From assembly GCF_037042905.1 (NCBI RefSeq), contig NC_087246.1:32797001-32861000 (forward strand): a DNA stretch of 64,000 nt, given 5' to 3'. Under the pieces are notes generated by a model. It was given only the letters and a program-made list of their open reading frames with translations. It was not told the origin of the DNA and searched no databases. Each line of letters opens with the position of its first letter. Positions within the stretch are counted from its first letter, which is position 1. A program made the position numbers and the translations under genes. The DNA comes from Lytechinus pictus (taxonomy: Eukaryota; Echinodermata; Echinoidea; Temnopleuroida; Toxopneustidae). Below are positions 37,801 through 52,800 of the stretch, piece after piece.

Positions 37801-40800
37801 CCGTATCAGATAATTTTTGTCACTTGATAAAGAGTTGCAGCGGCACTAGAAAGCTTGTGAACTTGTAAACTAGTGAACACTTTTTGCGAGAGTGATCACG
37901 AATTTCCTAGAAAGCTAGTGAACACTTTTTTGCGAGAGTGATCACGAATTTCCTTGTTGACCATAGTAGATTGCGAGACAAATGAATACCCTCTAGCGAT
38001 TAAATTGATATTGTTTGGTAGATATTAAAACTCCTCTTGAGGCATGATAATTGCTGATATATTTATTTTCTTTTTATTTTCAGATGTGAATGAATGTTTC
38101 AGTGACCCTTGCCTAAATGGGGGTACTTGCAATGATCTGGTTGACATGTATCAGTGTGAGTGTGTCATCGGATTCGCTGGCGTCAACTGTGAAGAAGGTC
38201 TGTAATATACCCTATCGAGCTCTTACTTTCATTTTCATTCACTTTTGATTTACAAATCTCTTGGAAAGAATGTCACAGTGCATGAAAATTGTTCCTTGGC
38301 CATCTTTTGGTCTACAGCCCCACATCTCTACAAGACAAACACAATAATATTAGGCAAGCTGCCCGCTGATGATCCATGCTAGGTGCCAAGCAACTCCCGA
38401 ACCAAATGTAAAAGCAGATTACACACGATCGTGTTATGGATGTTAATGTTATAGATGTTAAACTCATTTTTTTTTCTATTCAGGCAAAAGCATCACTGTC
38501 CACCATTCATGGATGCAGTGTAATGGTGATCCATTGATTGTATTGTCCTGACATTGTATCACAGAAACCTTGTAAAGATCACAAGGCCACTGGCCACAAG
38601 ATGATTGAGATCATGACTTTTTTTAGAGTGACCCTCTGTTCCAATATGTCGTATATTCTATTAAACTCTGATTTTGTATCATTGCTTTTAATTGTAATAC
38701 CCGTGCCAAACGAATTTTGAAAGGGTTATATAGGATAAAGTCCAGAGTTTTCCACAATGCAGAAATCAGAAGAAAAAAATTCACAGTATTGGGAAGAGCA
38801 CAGAAATTTGAAATAAAAAACAGATTATAATCAATTTGGATTAAACAATTATCGTATGTCTTCAGAATAGTCAAAGCAGAAGAGTTTTATGCAGAAGAAT
38901 ATACATTGCCACCATAATGAATGAAGCTACATTCAAATTCACTCCATGTACATTACTGAGTGAATCAAAACGTATATCAACTACTTTCAGATGATCGTCC
39001 CCAACTTGAGATCGTCCGAATCTGGAGCGATGCTATCACCGTCTACTGGACTGTGCTCATCGAGGTCGAGTGGTTCAGGTTTGAGTATCGGAAGGCTAAC
39101 GGTTCAGAGTGGATCACGAGTGACCTTATGAGCGGAGAAAGACGTCTGTACAGTCTTATTGATCTTGAGAGTGAGACCATCTATGAACTGCAGCTTGTGA
39201 TGAGGAGGGCTGTAGGGGGGAGCGTCGCTACCACTGTACCGATCACAGTTGTGACTTGTCAAAGAGGTTTCAGTGGAGAAAACTGTTCCCAAGGTAACTA
39301 TGAAAAATTCTTATTTTTGCTTGAAAAGTGCAAGTTTGAAATGGGGAAATGATTCATGAGACTCAGGGTGAGTGGCCACTTACCTATCAAAACAAGATCT
39401 CAAAAGTTTAGAGAGAGAGCCAAATTAGATATTGGGTTCAATACGAAATGCTCTTTCCAAAATGCCCAGAAACAGGGGGCTATTTCATAGTGCAGTTCAT
39501 AACAAATTTACACTTGACTGATGATCCTTTCTTGTGCTAATATAGATAAACCCTCATCAAATCTTCACAAATATCAAACTTGCATTCAGATGGTTGTTAA
39601 CATTAAGAATTTTGATCTATGCAGATCAGATTTCAAATTACTTACAATCATCTGTGAAACACCACCCTAGAAGGATATAGCCACTGCCAGTATATATATT
39701 TTTTTTAATTGATACTGGTGATATACAGTGTTGGATTATATATATTCAATACTAATAACAGTAGATGTGAGCCCTGTTATTAGAAATAAATATATCTCTC
39801 TTGATTCCAGCTTCCATTGGTTTTCCTATAATAAAGTTTATAGGATACATGTGAAGTATGAACATGTCGGTTTGGGGAAAATAAGATAAAAAAGTGAAAA
39901 ATTGTGAAGGGTATTGTAATTGTTTATGTATTATGCTCCTAATTGGTTAAACTTACACTATATGTATATGTGCATATAATGTTTGTATATATTTGTAACA
40001 ATGCTTGAAAATCCAGATGCAACAGGCCTGCCATTCAACATACAAATCCAGACAGCTCGGACCAACTCTCTCACGGTGACTTGGGATGCAGACTTCACCC
40101 CTCCCACCAACAACCGCATCCAGCTCCAGTATCGACGCTATGGAACCACCACCTGGATACCCGGACCAAGGGTTGTCGATGTCTCCCAGGGGATAGCCGA
40201 TATTCCTTCCCTGAGAGGAAACGAGTACTACGAGGTCAGGATCTATGTTGGAGATCTGGACATTCAGCTTTTTAATTACACCTTGGTTAACAGGTTCTAT
40301 ACGTGTGAGCCCAACCGGGTTGGACCAAACTGTGAAAACGGTGGGTAACTGTGTTTTCTCATTAGGTGTTTTCAAGTTCGGTGTTGGTTTTGATTTGATA
40401 AAGCCATACTTTGTGAGATTCATTCCAAAATCAGTTTATTTTAGAGTAATGCTGTGAAAAAGATAAAATTGACTAAACACCAGCACCACAATGTCATAAC
40501 CAAACTTGAAATCATCCATTTTGTTGATCTATTTTACCAAAATTACATCCTCCAATTAGACTCCTTTGCACAATTATAGATGAACCGTAGGGGGGTACAG
40601 AAAACCTATGCGAAATCTCAAGTTGGTGAAGTAAGAGGAACAACCCAACTACATACAAACAAAATAATGACTCAAATCTATTGGATTTTTATAATAAACT
40701 CCAACCCTATATCCGACTAATTTCATAATTTTTTGTTAATTGTCACCCCTTCCTCTTGGTGATAAATTTTCTCTTTCCAATCACCTTCTGTCCATTACCT

Positions 40801-43800
40801 ATAAATGTAGGTTTTTTCCAAGGATAGAATCATGCAGATTCATCACTTAGAAAAAAATCCCGTACAATTTTAGTCAAGTGATGTTTCATTATCTTCTACA
40901 GAATACAGGATATGTACTATTTGGGGAGATCCCCATTACATCACCTTTGATCAAGTCTCGTACAACTACCAGGGAGACTGCGAATACACCCTGGTAACCG
41001 ATGACTGCATGGCCTCAGAGAACCCTGCCACCTTGCCGAGCTTCCATCTGTGGAGTGACAATGTGAAGCGTTTGCCCTCGGACAGGGTGGCTTTCCTACG
41101 AGAGATCGGGTTGGAGCTGGATGGGACGTTGTTTACTGTCGAGAGAGACCATGTCCTCAGGATTGATGGAATCAACGTGACGCCCCCTCTGAGGTCTGGA
41201 CAGGTGTTTATTTTCTACACTGGATCACATACAGTAAGTTTCTTTTGAAGACCTTTGTTTACTTTAGTCCCATGTTATCATATCTACGTTTCTCATTAAA
41301 ATGGGATTTCAATATGTTGGAGTGAATATTGATGATGTATAAAAATGTTACAAGCTTTAACCCATTAGAGACTGAGCTAGTATATATTGTTGCTGAGCTG
41401 TTACCAACCTTGTATCTCAAATATTAAGAATGTTGAGGGCAGCTGTATTATATAAATATGGATATAGTAGCAACATCAATTACCTAATACCTGTAGATAA
41501 TTCTTTATAAGCCAAAGAACAATGCAACTAATGTCATAACTCTAGCCGTCCTGTTTACATCTTCATGTATAGGGTTTTAAACATCTCTATTATGGTATTT
41601 GGGCTAAGATCTATAAAAAGAAGCTATGTCACGAGGCTTCCTTTATATAAGGTAAACCTATAATGCACTGCCAATATCTCTGTATATTTCAATAAAAAAC
41701 AACAGTGTGAGCTATATCAATCATACTTTATAAGGGCATGCATGTTTTAATCTTCATCATTTTACACTTATTTCACTGACCTGTGGTCTGTCTTACTTGC
41801 AATAGATTCAAATCAAACTCAAACCAACATCGATCTATAATTGTGTAGATTGTGTATAATTGTGTATTTCATTATATGAAATATGAAATTTTCTAATTTT
41901 CTCCTCATTGTCAAGTGATACAACGATTAATTCCTCCCTGAACATGTGGAATTAGCATTGTTTAATACTATACGGTTCAGTCAAGTTGGTTGTTTTTGTC
42001 AAATCTATAAAAAATGAAATATTGTATAATTCAAACAATACAAAACAAAAGAAATAGTGAGTGATGGACATCATCGACTGACTCACCTGGTTGTGCTTAT
42101 CACTTTTTTGTGAAAAATAAGCGAAACTTTAAAATGTCATAACTTTCTTATTTTACATACGATTTTGATGAAATTTTCAGCACTATGCTCATTTGATTTT
42201 TCTCTATTTATTCAAGTCAGCATTGTCCTGGGGTGGACTTGACCTTTAAATGATATAAATTTCAGATCAGAGTTGCACTTTGAATCTATTGTAACCCTTC
42301 TTAAGGCGGCGTCCTGTGCTTCATTGCATCTTATTCAATGAAAAATAAGTTTGACATTTTTTTTCTTTGAAAGATCATTGCAACTGACTTTGGCCTACGC
42401 GTAAAATACGATGGAGAGTTTAGAGCTGAAATCACACTTCCAGATACATACAAGAACATCACTTGCGGTCTGTGTGGTACATATGATGGCCTTCAGGATA
42501 ATGAGTATACTAAGGAAAATGGTCTAGTGGTAAGTACTTTACGAATATAACTTCTTTACCTTCAGTAAGCTAAATTGATTTTGTTAGTTGATGTTCCTGA
42601 TGAATTAAGTTGCTATATTCAGTTGCTCCAACCATTTAATTACAATATCAGGGGGGCCTACATTATACAAGCTCTGCTTTTCAGTTGGTCCTCCCTCCCT
42701 TTCAATTATTTATATTTTAATTTGATAATTGTCTATTGTAATGTTATAATGTTATCAATTTTTGTATATACTTCAAATGTGATTATATGATACTATGTCA
42801 ATTGTATCATAATTGTAAATATGAAATTGAAATTGAAAGTGGAAAATAAAACATTTGAATTGAATTGAATTCAAACCCGCTAAAGAGAATACTTTTATCT
42901 GTTTGAGGCCTGCCTATAGTGTCGATAAAGATTAAATAGGCTGATTTGTATTTGACTCTTGTTCTGAAAATGCATGGAGCATTATTTTATAAATCACTGA
43001 ATTGAACCAATTTCACAATCCTCATGTTTCTTTGGTATATATATATTGTTGTTTCTATGTATATGTTTGTTTCTTACTTTTTATTTTGTATCTTGCATTT
43101 ATTTGTTCATATGTAAGTTTTTATTTCGGAGAATAAATAAATACAAATACAAATCTATTAAGATTTCACACTCCTTCTCAATGACCTCTCAATGATTGCC
43201 ATCATTTGTCTTCATAAAGTCTTTTTGAAAACTTTTCTTAAAGATTTAATCATAAAAAGTCATATGTAGATATTGCACTATCCAATTCTGTGCTTGAGAA
43301 AATTACTCATCCCAGATGTTTTTCATAAAGCTGTTCATAATGTTACACATGGCTCTATGCACAGCAGGAAGGCTTAGGCGCAAAGTCAGCTACATGCGGA
43401 TATATCATTTAGCACAAAAAAGGGTTACAAGTTGTGCGTTAAGTCATTCACAACTTGCAGTTTTATGAAATGGTTCGGCCCCAAGCCAGAGCCTACATTG
43501 CTGTACTTTTCACATTTCGAAAAAAAAAAAAAAAACTAAACTAAAATATCAGATTTGAGATCTTTTCACAACATGTGTTTTATGATAGTTTTTCAATACT
43601 CTGAAAATTATTTATTTCGAGACTAACAAAATTATATTCAACTTAATAGGTGTTTTCAGTTTCTGTTATATGTATAAGGGGAGGATCATCACGAGTTTGA
43701 ATTACTTTTCAAAGGAATGCATACTGTATATCACTTTCTGTAGGTGACATCTGCCCGTGAGTTTGCCAATAGTTGGACTCGATCTGATTGTGATATTCCA

Positions 43801-46800
43801 TTACAAGATGATACTCCGTGCTTGGATGATGGAACAAGGACTCAGGCACAGGAACTCTGTGACATTCTTATTGATGAAAGTGGTGAGTTGTAAATAAAAA
43901 CAGCAAGATTTTCATCCTTTATTGAATTGATTAAACTCATAATTGTAAGTCCAGGGCCCCATCTCACAAAGAGTTACAATTGATCAAATCATTCTCAACT
44001 GTATGGATATCCATCCATACCATAATATTTTTTTCTACAGGAAATTTGCACAATCTCCTTAGTAAACACCGACACTGAATTTTCTAGATAATGATGAATG
44101 TATGGATATGCATCATATCAAGAAAGTAATTTGAACAAACATACATGTCGGTTAGATGCTGGCGGTCCATATATAATTGTGGTTGATTGGATCAATCGTA
44201 ACTCTTTGTAAGACAGGGCCCAGACTTTAAAGGGATGAATTGACTTTACAAAACAAAAAAAAAAGGAAATTTACTACATTGTATAACTATATGTACCAAC
44301 AGAAGGATGACTGAAGAGAAGTACTGGCCCATATCATCATCTTGAGTTCATCTTTGTATTGATAGTAGGGATTAACTCCATGCTCAACATGCACTGACAT
44401 AATCTTTCCTCCTGTCCCAGATTAATTTTAGGGTGCAACCTTATTATATGTGAGGGGGGCTGGTTTGCAACTCACAATAACTTTTAATTGGTTCATTGTA
44501 AATTAAAGCTTGATGTGTACACTGTACAATGTAATGCACACATCACTATTGTGTATGTGTGTACTTTACTTACAATAGACTTAATGCACTCCGTTTGTAT
44601 TGTAATGAAATGATACATCAGTGGAAGGTGGCAGTCTCTAGTCAAAGAAAGTGATCAAAGAGCAAAGATATTTCCAGGATCTGACATACCACCTAGATTA
44701 TTTGAAGATTAATTGATCGCATTGATTTGCCTTTTATTCTGCCCTTAAAGGTGTACTTGGTGATTGCTTCGGTGTCGTTGATCCAGCGATGTACTACGAT
44801 GCCTGCGTGTACGATCTGTGTTTTACTCTCCCGGAGGATGATCTGCTCTGTGCTGACGTCGATTCCTATGCATCGGCCTGTAGGGAGGCTGGAGGAGTTC
44901 CCGGAAACTGGAGAGCAGAGCTTACTCAGTGTGGTATGTTGATGATAGGAATGATACAGGTTTACACAATGCTGTCTATTTAGAAATGTTCTACTCTGAG
45001 ACAAAGTGGGTCACTTGAGGCTTGTACACTCCTTGTAGGTTTGTATGCTGAGGTCAACAATCATGTTCTAATTAGATAATAGTAATAATATTTAGTTTTT
45101 ATATAGCACTTTTCCCATATACAGCTCAAAGTGCTTTCCAGCATATTATTACCCCATTTATTGGATTCATTCAATCGCGCACGAAAGTGCACAATTTCCT
45201 CTCCCTTGGGAGCATTTCTTGCATTCGTTGCAGCCTCATAATGGCGCTGGCAAATTCAAACATACAATAACTTTCACATCCTACCAAATACCCAATTAAC
45301 ACCTGGGTGGAGAGTGGCAAATGCAGATCAACCTCATGCCAAGGGACGCTTGCGCCGGATGGGACTCAAACAAAAGATAAAGATATCCACATTCTCCCAT
45401 TTCTTTTTCCCCCTCCTTTTTTTTTTACAGAGGTGACTTGTCCTGTCAACTCAACTTTCCAGACTTGTGCCAGTGGCTGTCAACCTGCCTGTTATGACAT
45501 GAACCTTCAGGCTAACTGCCCGGTGTCCTGTGTCGAGGCATGTGTTTGTGACGAGGGTCTGGTCTTGGATGGTGATAAGTGTGTTGACCCTCAAAACTGC
45601 GGTTGTTTGGGGCCACTTGGTGAATACCGCTCTGTAAGTAGACAAGTAGATAATCATCTTGGGTTAATAAATGTAGGCCGTCTCGTGAAAAAAATGATAT
45701 ATGCACCCTCAATGGTTAAAAAAGAGAAGCCTGCAAATTTCAATATTTAGTTTTCTATGAAACTTAAAAATGAAAATAACAATTGAATCTACAATTTTTC
45801 ACTATTGTTTAACTGCAGCCCATTTATACTATTTGATTTAGTGTAAAATCAATAACTCAAGACAGGGTTTTTCCTACAGAGCACCTTACCAAAAGGCAAC
45901 GGCTTGTCTTCTAATCAGGAATCTTGCAAGTGTATTTTCATTGCTAATGCTCACATTTCAACTTATAAAAGACAATGCAGAGTTTGGGGATACCTGTTGT
46001 GAAAGGTTTGTGTCTTAAAGCAGGATTTTCCACTGAAAGACATGGCACAGACGTCTGATAAGTTGCCTAAAGATAAAACGGTTCAAAGTTTGAAGTTCAC
46101 TCAAAGATATGGTGCACAAACTCTGCAAAATCTACTTTGACAACAAATATAGAAAAATAATTCTAAATATTTTTTGTCTGTGCTTAGCCTGGTGAAACGT
46201 GGACTTCTAATGACTGCAGTTTGAAATGTACCTGTTCCGGAGGGAGCGTACTTTGTTCCAGTGGACCTTGCGGAAATAACGAGGAGTGCACCATTAAGAG
46301 AGGGGTCAGAGACTGTTACTGTGTGGACGAATACTCTAGAGATGATAATCAAGAATGCGTGAGAGGTAAACAGAACGATTCCTCTTCTCCTTCTTATAGG
46401 TCGTTTCTAAATATGCCACCTTCCTCCATCTAACAGTTGTCAGATAGAGTTCGGCGGCCACTAGTTCGATCTCAACATGTCAGTATATGTAGCTATGTCT
46501 AAGAACCAGCTTAGGAACAAATAAAGAAAGTCAAATAAATGAATGCACTTCTTTCTTGGACCACATTTTAAGAAAACACTGTTTGTCATATACAATCTCA
46601 AATCAAAGCCTTAGCAGTTCTTGGAGACTTACATGTAAGTGGTGAATAAACAAAATTTATGCTGTTTTTATAGGTCTTACATGCATACACAGATATATCT
46701 CTCATTTTTACCATCTTTACCCCATTTTAGATCCAGGGCGTTGTGTTGTTCGCGGGGATCCCCATTACCGGACCTTCGACCGTCACCGCTACAACTTCCA

Positions 46801-49800
46801 AGGCGATTGCGAATACACTCTGATCAGACCTTGCAACAACAACAACAGCAGTCTTGAGGACTTCCATCTCTGGGGCAACAACCGAAAGAACAGTCCCTCT
46901 GATAGAGTGTCCTACTTGAGAGGCTTTACTCTGGAGTATAATGGGACGTTGTACAGGGTGGAGAGTGGGAATAAGGTGTTTTTCAACGGGAGGAGACTCT
47001 TGGGTTCTCTCTTCAGCTATGGCAATGATGTCAGGATACAGTGGGATAGTGAGTACCTGGTAAGTGTGTGTTTCGTTTGATGTTAGAGAAGGTAGGATAA
47101 AAGACATTCGCAAATTGAAGACACTTGCTCATAGTCATCCAATGGTAAACTATACCGACCATATTTCCAGGATATTAAAGCCTTTATAATTTGTGATATA
47201 GTGATAACAATGATTAAACTGGGGGAAAATTTGATTACAAGCATTGTGTGCCTGCACCATAATCAGGAATATATTGGTTTATTTGAATAGAAACATGTTT
47301 CTTATATTTTGAACAGTACTTGGTGACCTCTTTTGGATTGCAAGTTGTTTATGACGGCAAGCACACTGCAGATATAGACCTGAGCTATGATTACTGGACC
47401 AAGACATGCGGCCTATGCGGTACCTTTGATGGCGATGATGGAAACGAATACAGACGCCAAGATGGGTCGCAGGTAAGGAGGTTATTTTTTTTTTTAGTTT
47501 GATGCATTTGCAACAGAGTGACCAGATTTGTCATTTAGCGCTTAACTATGTATCACTAGCCCTAGAAATTATACAAAGTGCATGAAAAGGAAGAGCAGCT
47601 ATTTTCAACATTCTGAGCCCATTTTCTTTGATTCATTGCTAAATGAATCTCTGAAAGATAGAAATTCTTTAAATCCTGAAAGGGATGGATTGACTTCGTC
47701 AAAAGAAGTAAAGTTTGATCATGATGGAATGAAAGGTATGCTATATCTTTCCTCGTGTGTTATCAACACTATCTGAAAAATTAAAGACCCAAATGAATGT
47801 CATTGACCATCTATAAAAGCACAAAACAATCAAGCTTCATCTAGCATGCTAGCACGAACACCCAGATCCTACAGCAGGTGCATGAGCCGGCACAGTCTGC
47901 ATGTAACACTCAGAAATCATGCCTAGCAGAAGAATGTACGTTGAGTTTTCATTTGTGTCTTGGAAAAAGGTACTAAATGCCTTTATATTGGCAATGTGGT
48001 GAAAATAGAAATCACTGCTTTCCATGCAAATTGACAAATTTCTAACTTCTAAAGATATTTTCCATCAATCTCTCATCTATTTTCTTGATACACAAACCTT
48101 AAAAGGAAAATGCTTCAAAATGAAGCCTATGAGAATCATGAAATTTGTTTGTCAGCAGGTTAAGATTTTTATTATTTATTATTATTTTATTTTACATTTC
48201 AAAAACAAAGAGAATACAAATAAATTCAGAGAGAAGATCAATCACAATTTACACGATAGAGAAAATAAGACCTGGATGAGAGTTGGAGAGGCTGCCTGGG
48301 TATAGAAAAGGCTAACTTAATTACTAAATTTACACACTTGAATTTGTAGATTAGGGTATTCCTGAACATGTTGCTTATTGTTCTGATATGTTCAGATAAC
48401 TGCATCAGTGACCTTCTCTCCTTACCACTCTCTCTTTCTCTCTTTCAATTTAGACACCATACTTGACGGTCTTTACCCAGGACTGGGTCGTTGACGCCGC
48501 AACCTGCAATGGGGAATCCCCTGAACCACCTGTGTGTGAAGGAGACACGTATGAGGATGCACTGGACCTCTGTTATATTTTCAGCTACATTGATAGTAAG
48601 TCTCGACCAACTCGGCCATCAACTTAGGCCACCATGTTTATAATTGTTTTATTCATTTTCATACAGCTGGCAAACGATGAAATACAAATTTCTTGTTCCA
48701 GTGTGTTAATAAGTAAGGGTGCTTGCATATAAATCTTGAATATTATTGAAATTAGGAGGTCAGACTGACTCCCCCCTTGTAGGTGAATTATTGAAATGAT
48801 GAATTGGCTAAGTTGATCAACACTTGATTTTTTTTCCTTCTTAATTTACTTTCTTCTTGAATTGGGATATTTCTGAATAAAGAAATTTGACTCGTATACA
48901 TGTACATGCAGCTCCCAATTTCTGAAATGTAGATGTTTCAAATGGAAGCACCTCTACATGTACATTTATTTTCACATAAAACAATGACACATTTTCCTCA
49001 TTTACTAAGAAACCCATTCCACAGAGTTGCTTTCTTATGTCATGGGACAGCAGTATACTGTACATATATAGCTACTTGATGTGATGCAGGAAGAATTGCA
49101 GGAAGAGATTCAAGAATGAAGTCTATATTTTTTGGTTTACTCAAGCATTGGTTGTACATACTGTGCAATATCTGCTCAGATTTGCATCAGTCTAAAAAGA
49201 AATTGTCTTTAACAAAATCTTGTTTTTGGTCTGATTGTAGAGTTTCATTTTTCACAGTACATTATTAGTAAGTACAAAAGTTAGCCAAATTCATTTTGAA
49301 TTTGAAGCCAAAATGACCATTTTGGCTAAGTACAAAGGACCTAACTTGCTTGACGATCTATTGTTGGGGTTTCTTGGATAACTCAAATAGTGTAGGTACC
49401 CATCGACTTGATTTATTTCTATGTATGTCAACAGGTCCTCTGTCCGAGTGCTTTGACTATGTATCACCTCGTGATATCTATGAGGACTGTGTCTATGACT
49501 CGTGTGCCCTCGGTCCTGACTTTGATATATGTGACTACATCCAGGAATATGCCTTGATCTGTATGGATGAAGGCATTGATCTTGGAGATTGGAGATCAGA
49601 GGTTCCAGAATGTGGTAAGTTCAGATTGAATTCAGAAGTTGTTGTGCTATTTCTACCCACATCTTTAAGAATGATCAACAATCAAGTCCATTCAATGTCC
49701 ATTTCACATACTTTGGTACCTTTGTAAGCCGAATATGCAAAAAAATAATGTAGATTTATGGGCTATTTTGTTCTTTATGGGCCTTTTATGTTTGTGAAGT

Positions 49801-52800
49801 GTTAAGTAAGGTTTCATGACACTATCAGGAGATTTGTGAAATTTCATTGAATGTCACAAGATCACATTAAGTTCAATCCATATATAAAAACAGGTTCAAG
49901 GATGTAGCCAGTAGTGAGTGCTCATGCAAGTCATGTGATTATGTCTTAATGCTGTGCAATCTTCCAGCCATGCAGTTTTGGGTGCAGCACTGTGTATTAT
50001 GGGTGCATCATGTATCCCTTACGTAAAAAATTAAGACACCATCTGAAATGCATTGTTTTTCTAAGGAAAGGTTATGGGAAGGATTTTGATGCATTTACGC
50101 AGGTAGTAGTTACGCCTGTGATGTCATAATAGAAATTAAATATAATTTCTTCATCTGTGCAAATTTGGAGGGATTCAAACTTTCCACTACAAATTTTAAT
50201 ATGTCATTGTATTCTGTCACCCCATGTCATGAATTAGATTATGCACACCTATGGTTTGTGATATTATAGGATATTTCATTGCAAATTGCACTCTATGATC
50301 TATGACTTTATTTTTAGGCACAATGCAATACACACAATATAGGAACATGAACCACTATTGATATCACTATTGATTTTGAATGTATTGTTTGTATTGTTTT
50401 TATTATTAGTGTTATTATTATCATTATAATTTGTAACCTACTTCTAGCTATAACCTGCACTGGAGGTAAAGTGTACCAGACCGGAGCGAGTGCGTGTCAA
50501 CCGACCTGTGGGTTCCAGCCCTCTGGCCCCTGCACCCGCCCCTCCTACGACAGGTGCGTCTGTCCAGACGGCCTCGTGGAGGATGGAGACCGGTGTGTTG
50601 ACCCTAACGAGTGCGGGTGTGATTTCTTCTACGGAGGAGAGAACATCCACATGGAGGTAAAAAGTGAACAATATTGAATATTTTTTTTAAAGTGTAATGT
50701 AGTTTGTAGTGTAATGAATAATAAATAAAATTGATTATACAATATGAAATTGATTATAAGTTGATTATAAATCGATAATGAGTTTTTGTGCGTTATTAGG
50801 AGTAGACTAATGGGGAGTCGAAAGAAACTTGTTCAATTGTAAAATCAAACACAATATCCAACCAGTCCTTGGACATCGCACACACGCACATTCAGCTGCA
50901 AGAATCGTAAGGAGGCAGATTATGCAGAAGAAGACCAAGAAGAAACTCCCTTACTCCAACTATACCATAGGAATAGAGCATAAACTTGTCAAGACATCCA
51001 CCAGTTCTTCTCATAGCTACCAATTACGTAAGATTTTAAAAGAGTCCTTTTGAGGACTACCACATGATGATATACATCACACCCTTCTAATGTCTTCTTA
51101 TCTTTCATGTTTTCATTCCTCATTGCATTCCGTCCAGTCTCGCTCTGAATGGATCAGTGATACCTGCGACCGCCGTTGTACCTGTACAGGAATCACCCTG
51201 ACCTGTTCCGACATAGAGTGCGGAGAGTTTGAAGAATGCATCATCAAGGGCGGGGTCAGGGATTGCTACTGCTTTGACAGGTTCACCCGCAACGAGGACG
51301 ATATATGCATCAGAGGTTTGTCTAAATGCTTGCTTGATTGTTATGAATCTAGCCTTTATGTATATTGCTCTCTTCTCTCGGAGCTGATCCCTCCACCTCT
51401 TTGGAAATCCCTGGTGAGTGTATCATAAAGCTGTTTGTAAGTTATGAGCAACTTTATGCACGACTGGTAATTCCTTCTTGTGGTAAATGGTACACACCAT
51501 ATTTTTTCAGTGGTATTGATGTAGTTCCTAAGAAAGGATCACCAGTTCTTTGTGAAGTCGCTTGTAACTTACCAACAGCTTTATAAAACACCTGCCTGGC
51601 CTGGAGTCCAAAAGGAATATACATGTACAGTATGTATTCACATATTCAGATTTCATGTGCAAAAATAATTTATCTAAGTAGGTATTCATTCTAATTGTAA
51701 TATTATTGAATACAGAAGAAAAAGTGAACAAACAAAACATATTATATCAGGGAGGTCCCACAGATAGGAAAGGGGGTTGGATGGACCAGGGGCAGATCCA
51801 GGATTTTTCAAAGGGGGCGGGGCACATTTTCCCACGTACAATTTGACAAGCAAAAAGAAAAAGTCCCTCTTGTGTATGAATAACATAATAATTAAAAATA
51901 TTTGCTGTGACTCTCAAAGGGGGGGGGGAGTGCATTTGTGTACGAAAAAGAGATTTGCTTTAAAATATATTGACTAGTACTCTAAAAAGGGGGGGGGGCA
52001 TAGGCTGGAAATGCCCCCCCCCCCCCCCCTTGATATGCCACTGGGATGGACATTACATAGTTAATGGAATTGCCCACATGTAACTTTTATTTGTAGTACA
52101 AAGTATACATTTTCAGCTGAAAGGTTTCACAGGTCAACAGAAACATATCATCATGATTTATATCTCTCTGATTACAATACCTGTCTTCCAAATTTATCAA
52201 TTTATTAAGTACGTGCACCCAACCTGAGTGCTTTTTACATTATTGTTCCTTTAATTTGCATAAAACTATTCCAAACACAGTCAAACTTTAATCAAAAACT
52301 TATTTAAAGAAAACTGTGCAATACTCTGCAAAGGATGCCAAATGACATTATAGAATACAGAATATGCACAAGAACAGAATATTGAATAAAAAGAAAGGAG
52401 TAGTATTCCTTAGAAAGAAATATAGAGGCCCGTATTCTGAAGTCGGGTTTAACTTAAACTCAGGTTTAAAGTTGTGGTTAAGTATGGATAGCTAATTGTT
52501 GCATAATTCACTAACAGTAGAAATATCATATTTCAGCTCATTTGGCTCTCAAATCACTCATAATTGTCTAAGAAGTATAAAAAGGTGATTGTCTTCACCA
52601 TTGATGAATCAGGAAAGAGCACAGTAAACATAAGAAACATACAACTTAATAAAAATGTTGACACTTTTGGCTTCCCATAATTTTAGCACAGAGTTAGACC
52701 ATGGTCTAAGTTAAACCTGACTTCAGAATACGGGCCAGAGAAAATAAGGAGATAAAACAAATTTCTTAATCTTTTGCATTGGTTTTTTTGTTGTTTATTT

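Noticed and set aside
50829-51053. 74-codon open frame rich in Lys and Ser
   Set aside because: It matches no domain I know and is not joined in phase to the host exons. It may be a retroelement scrap but I cannot support that.
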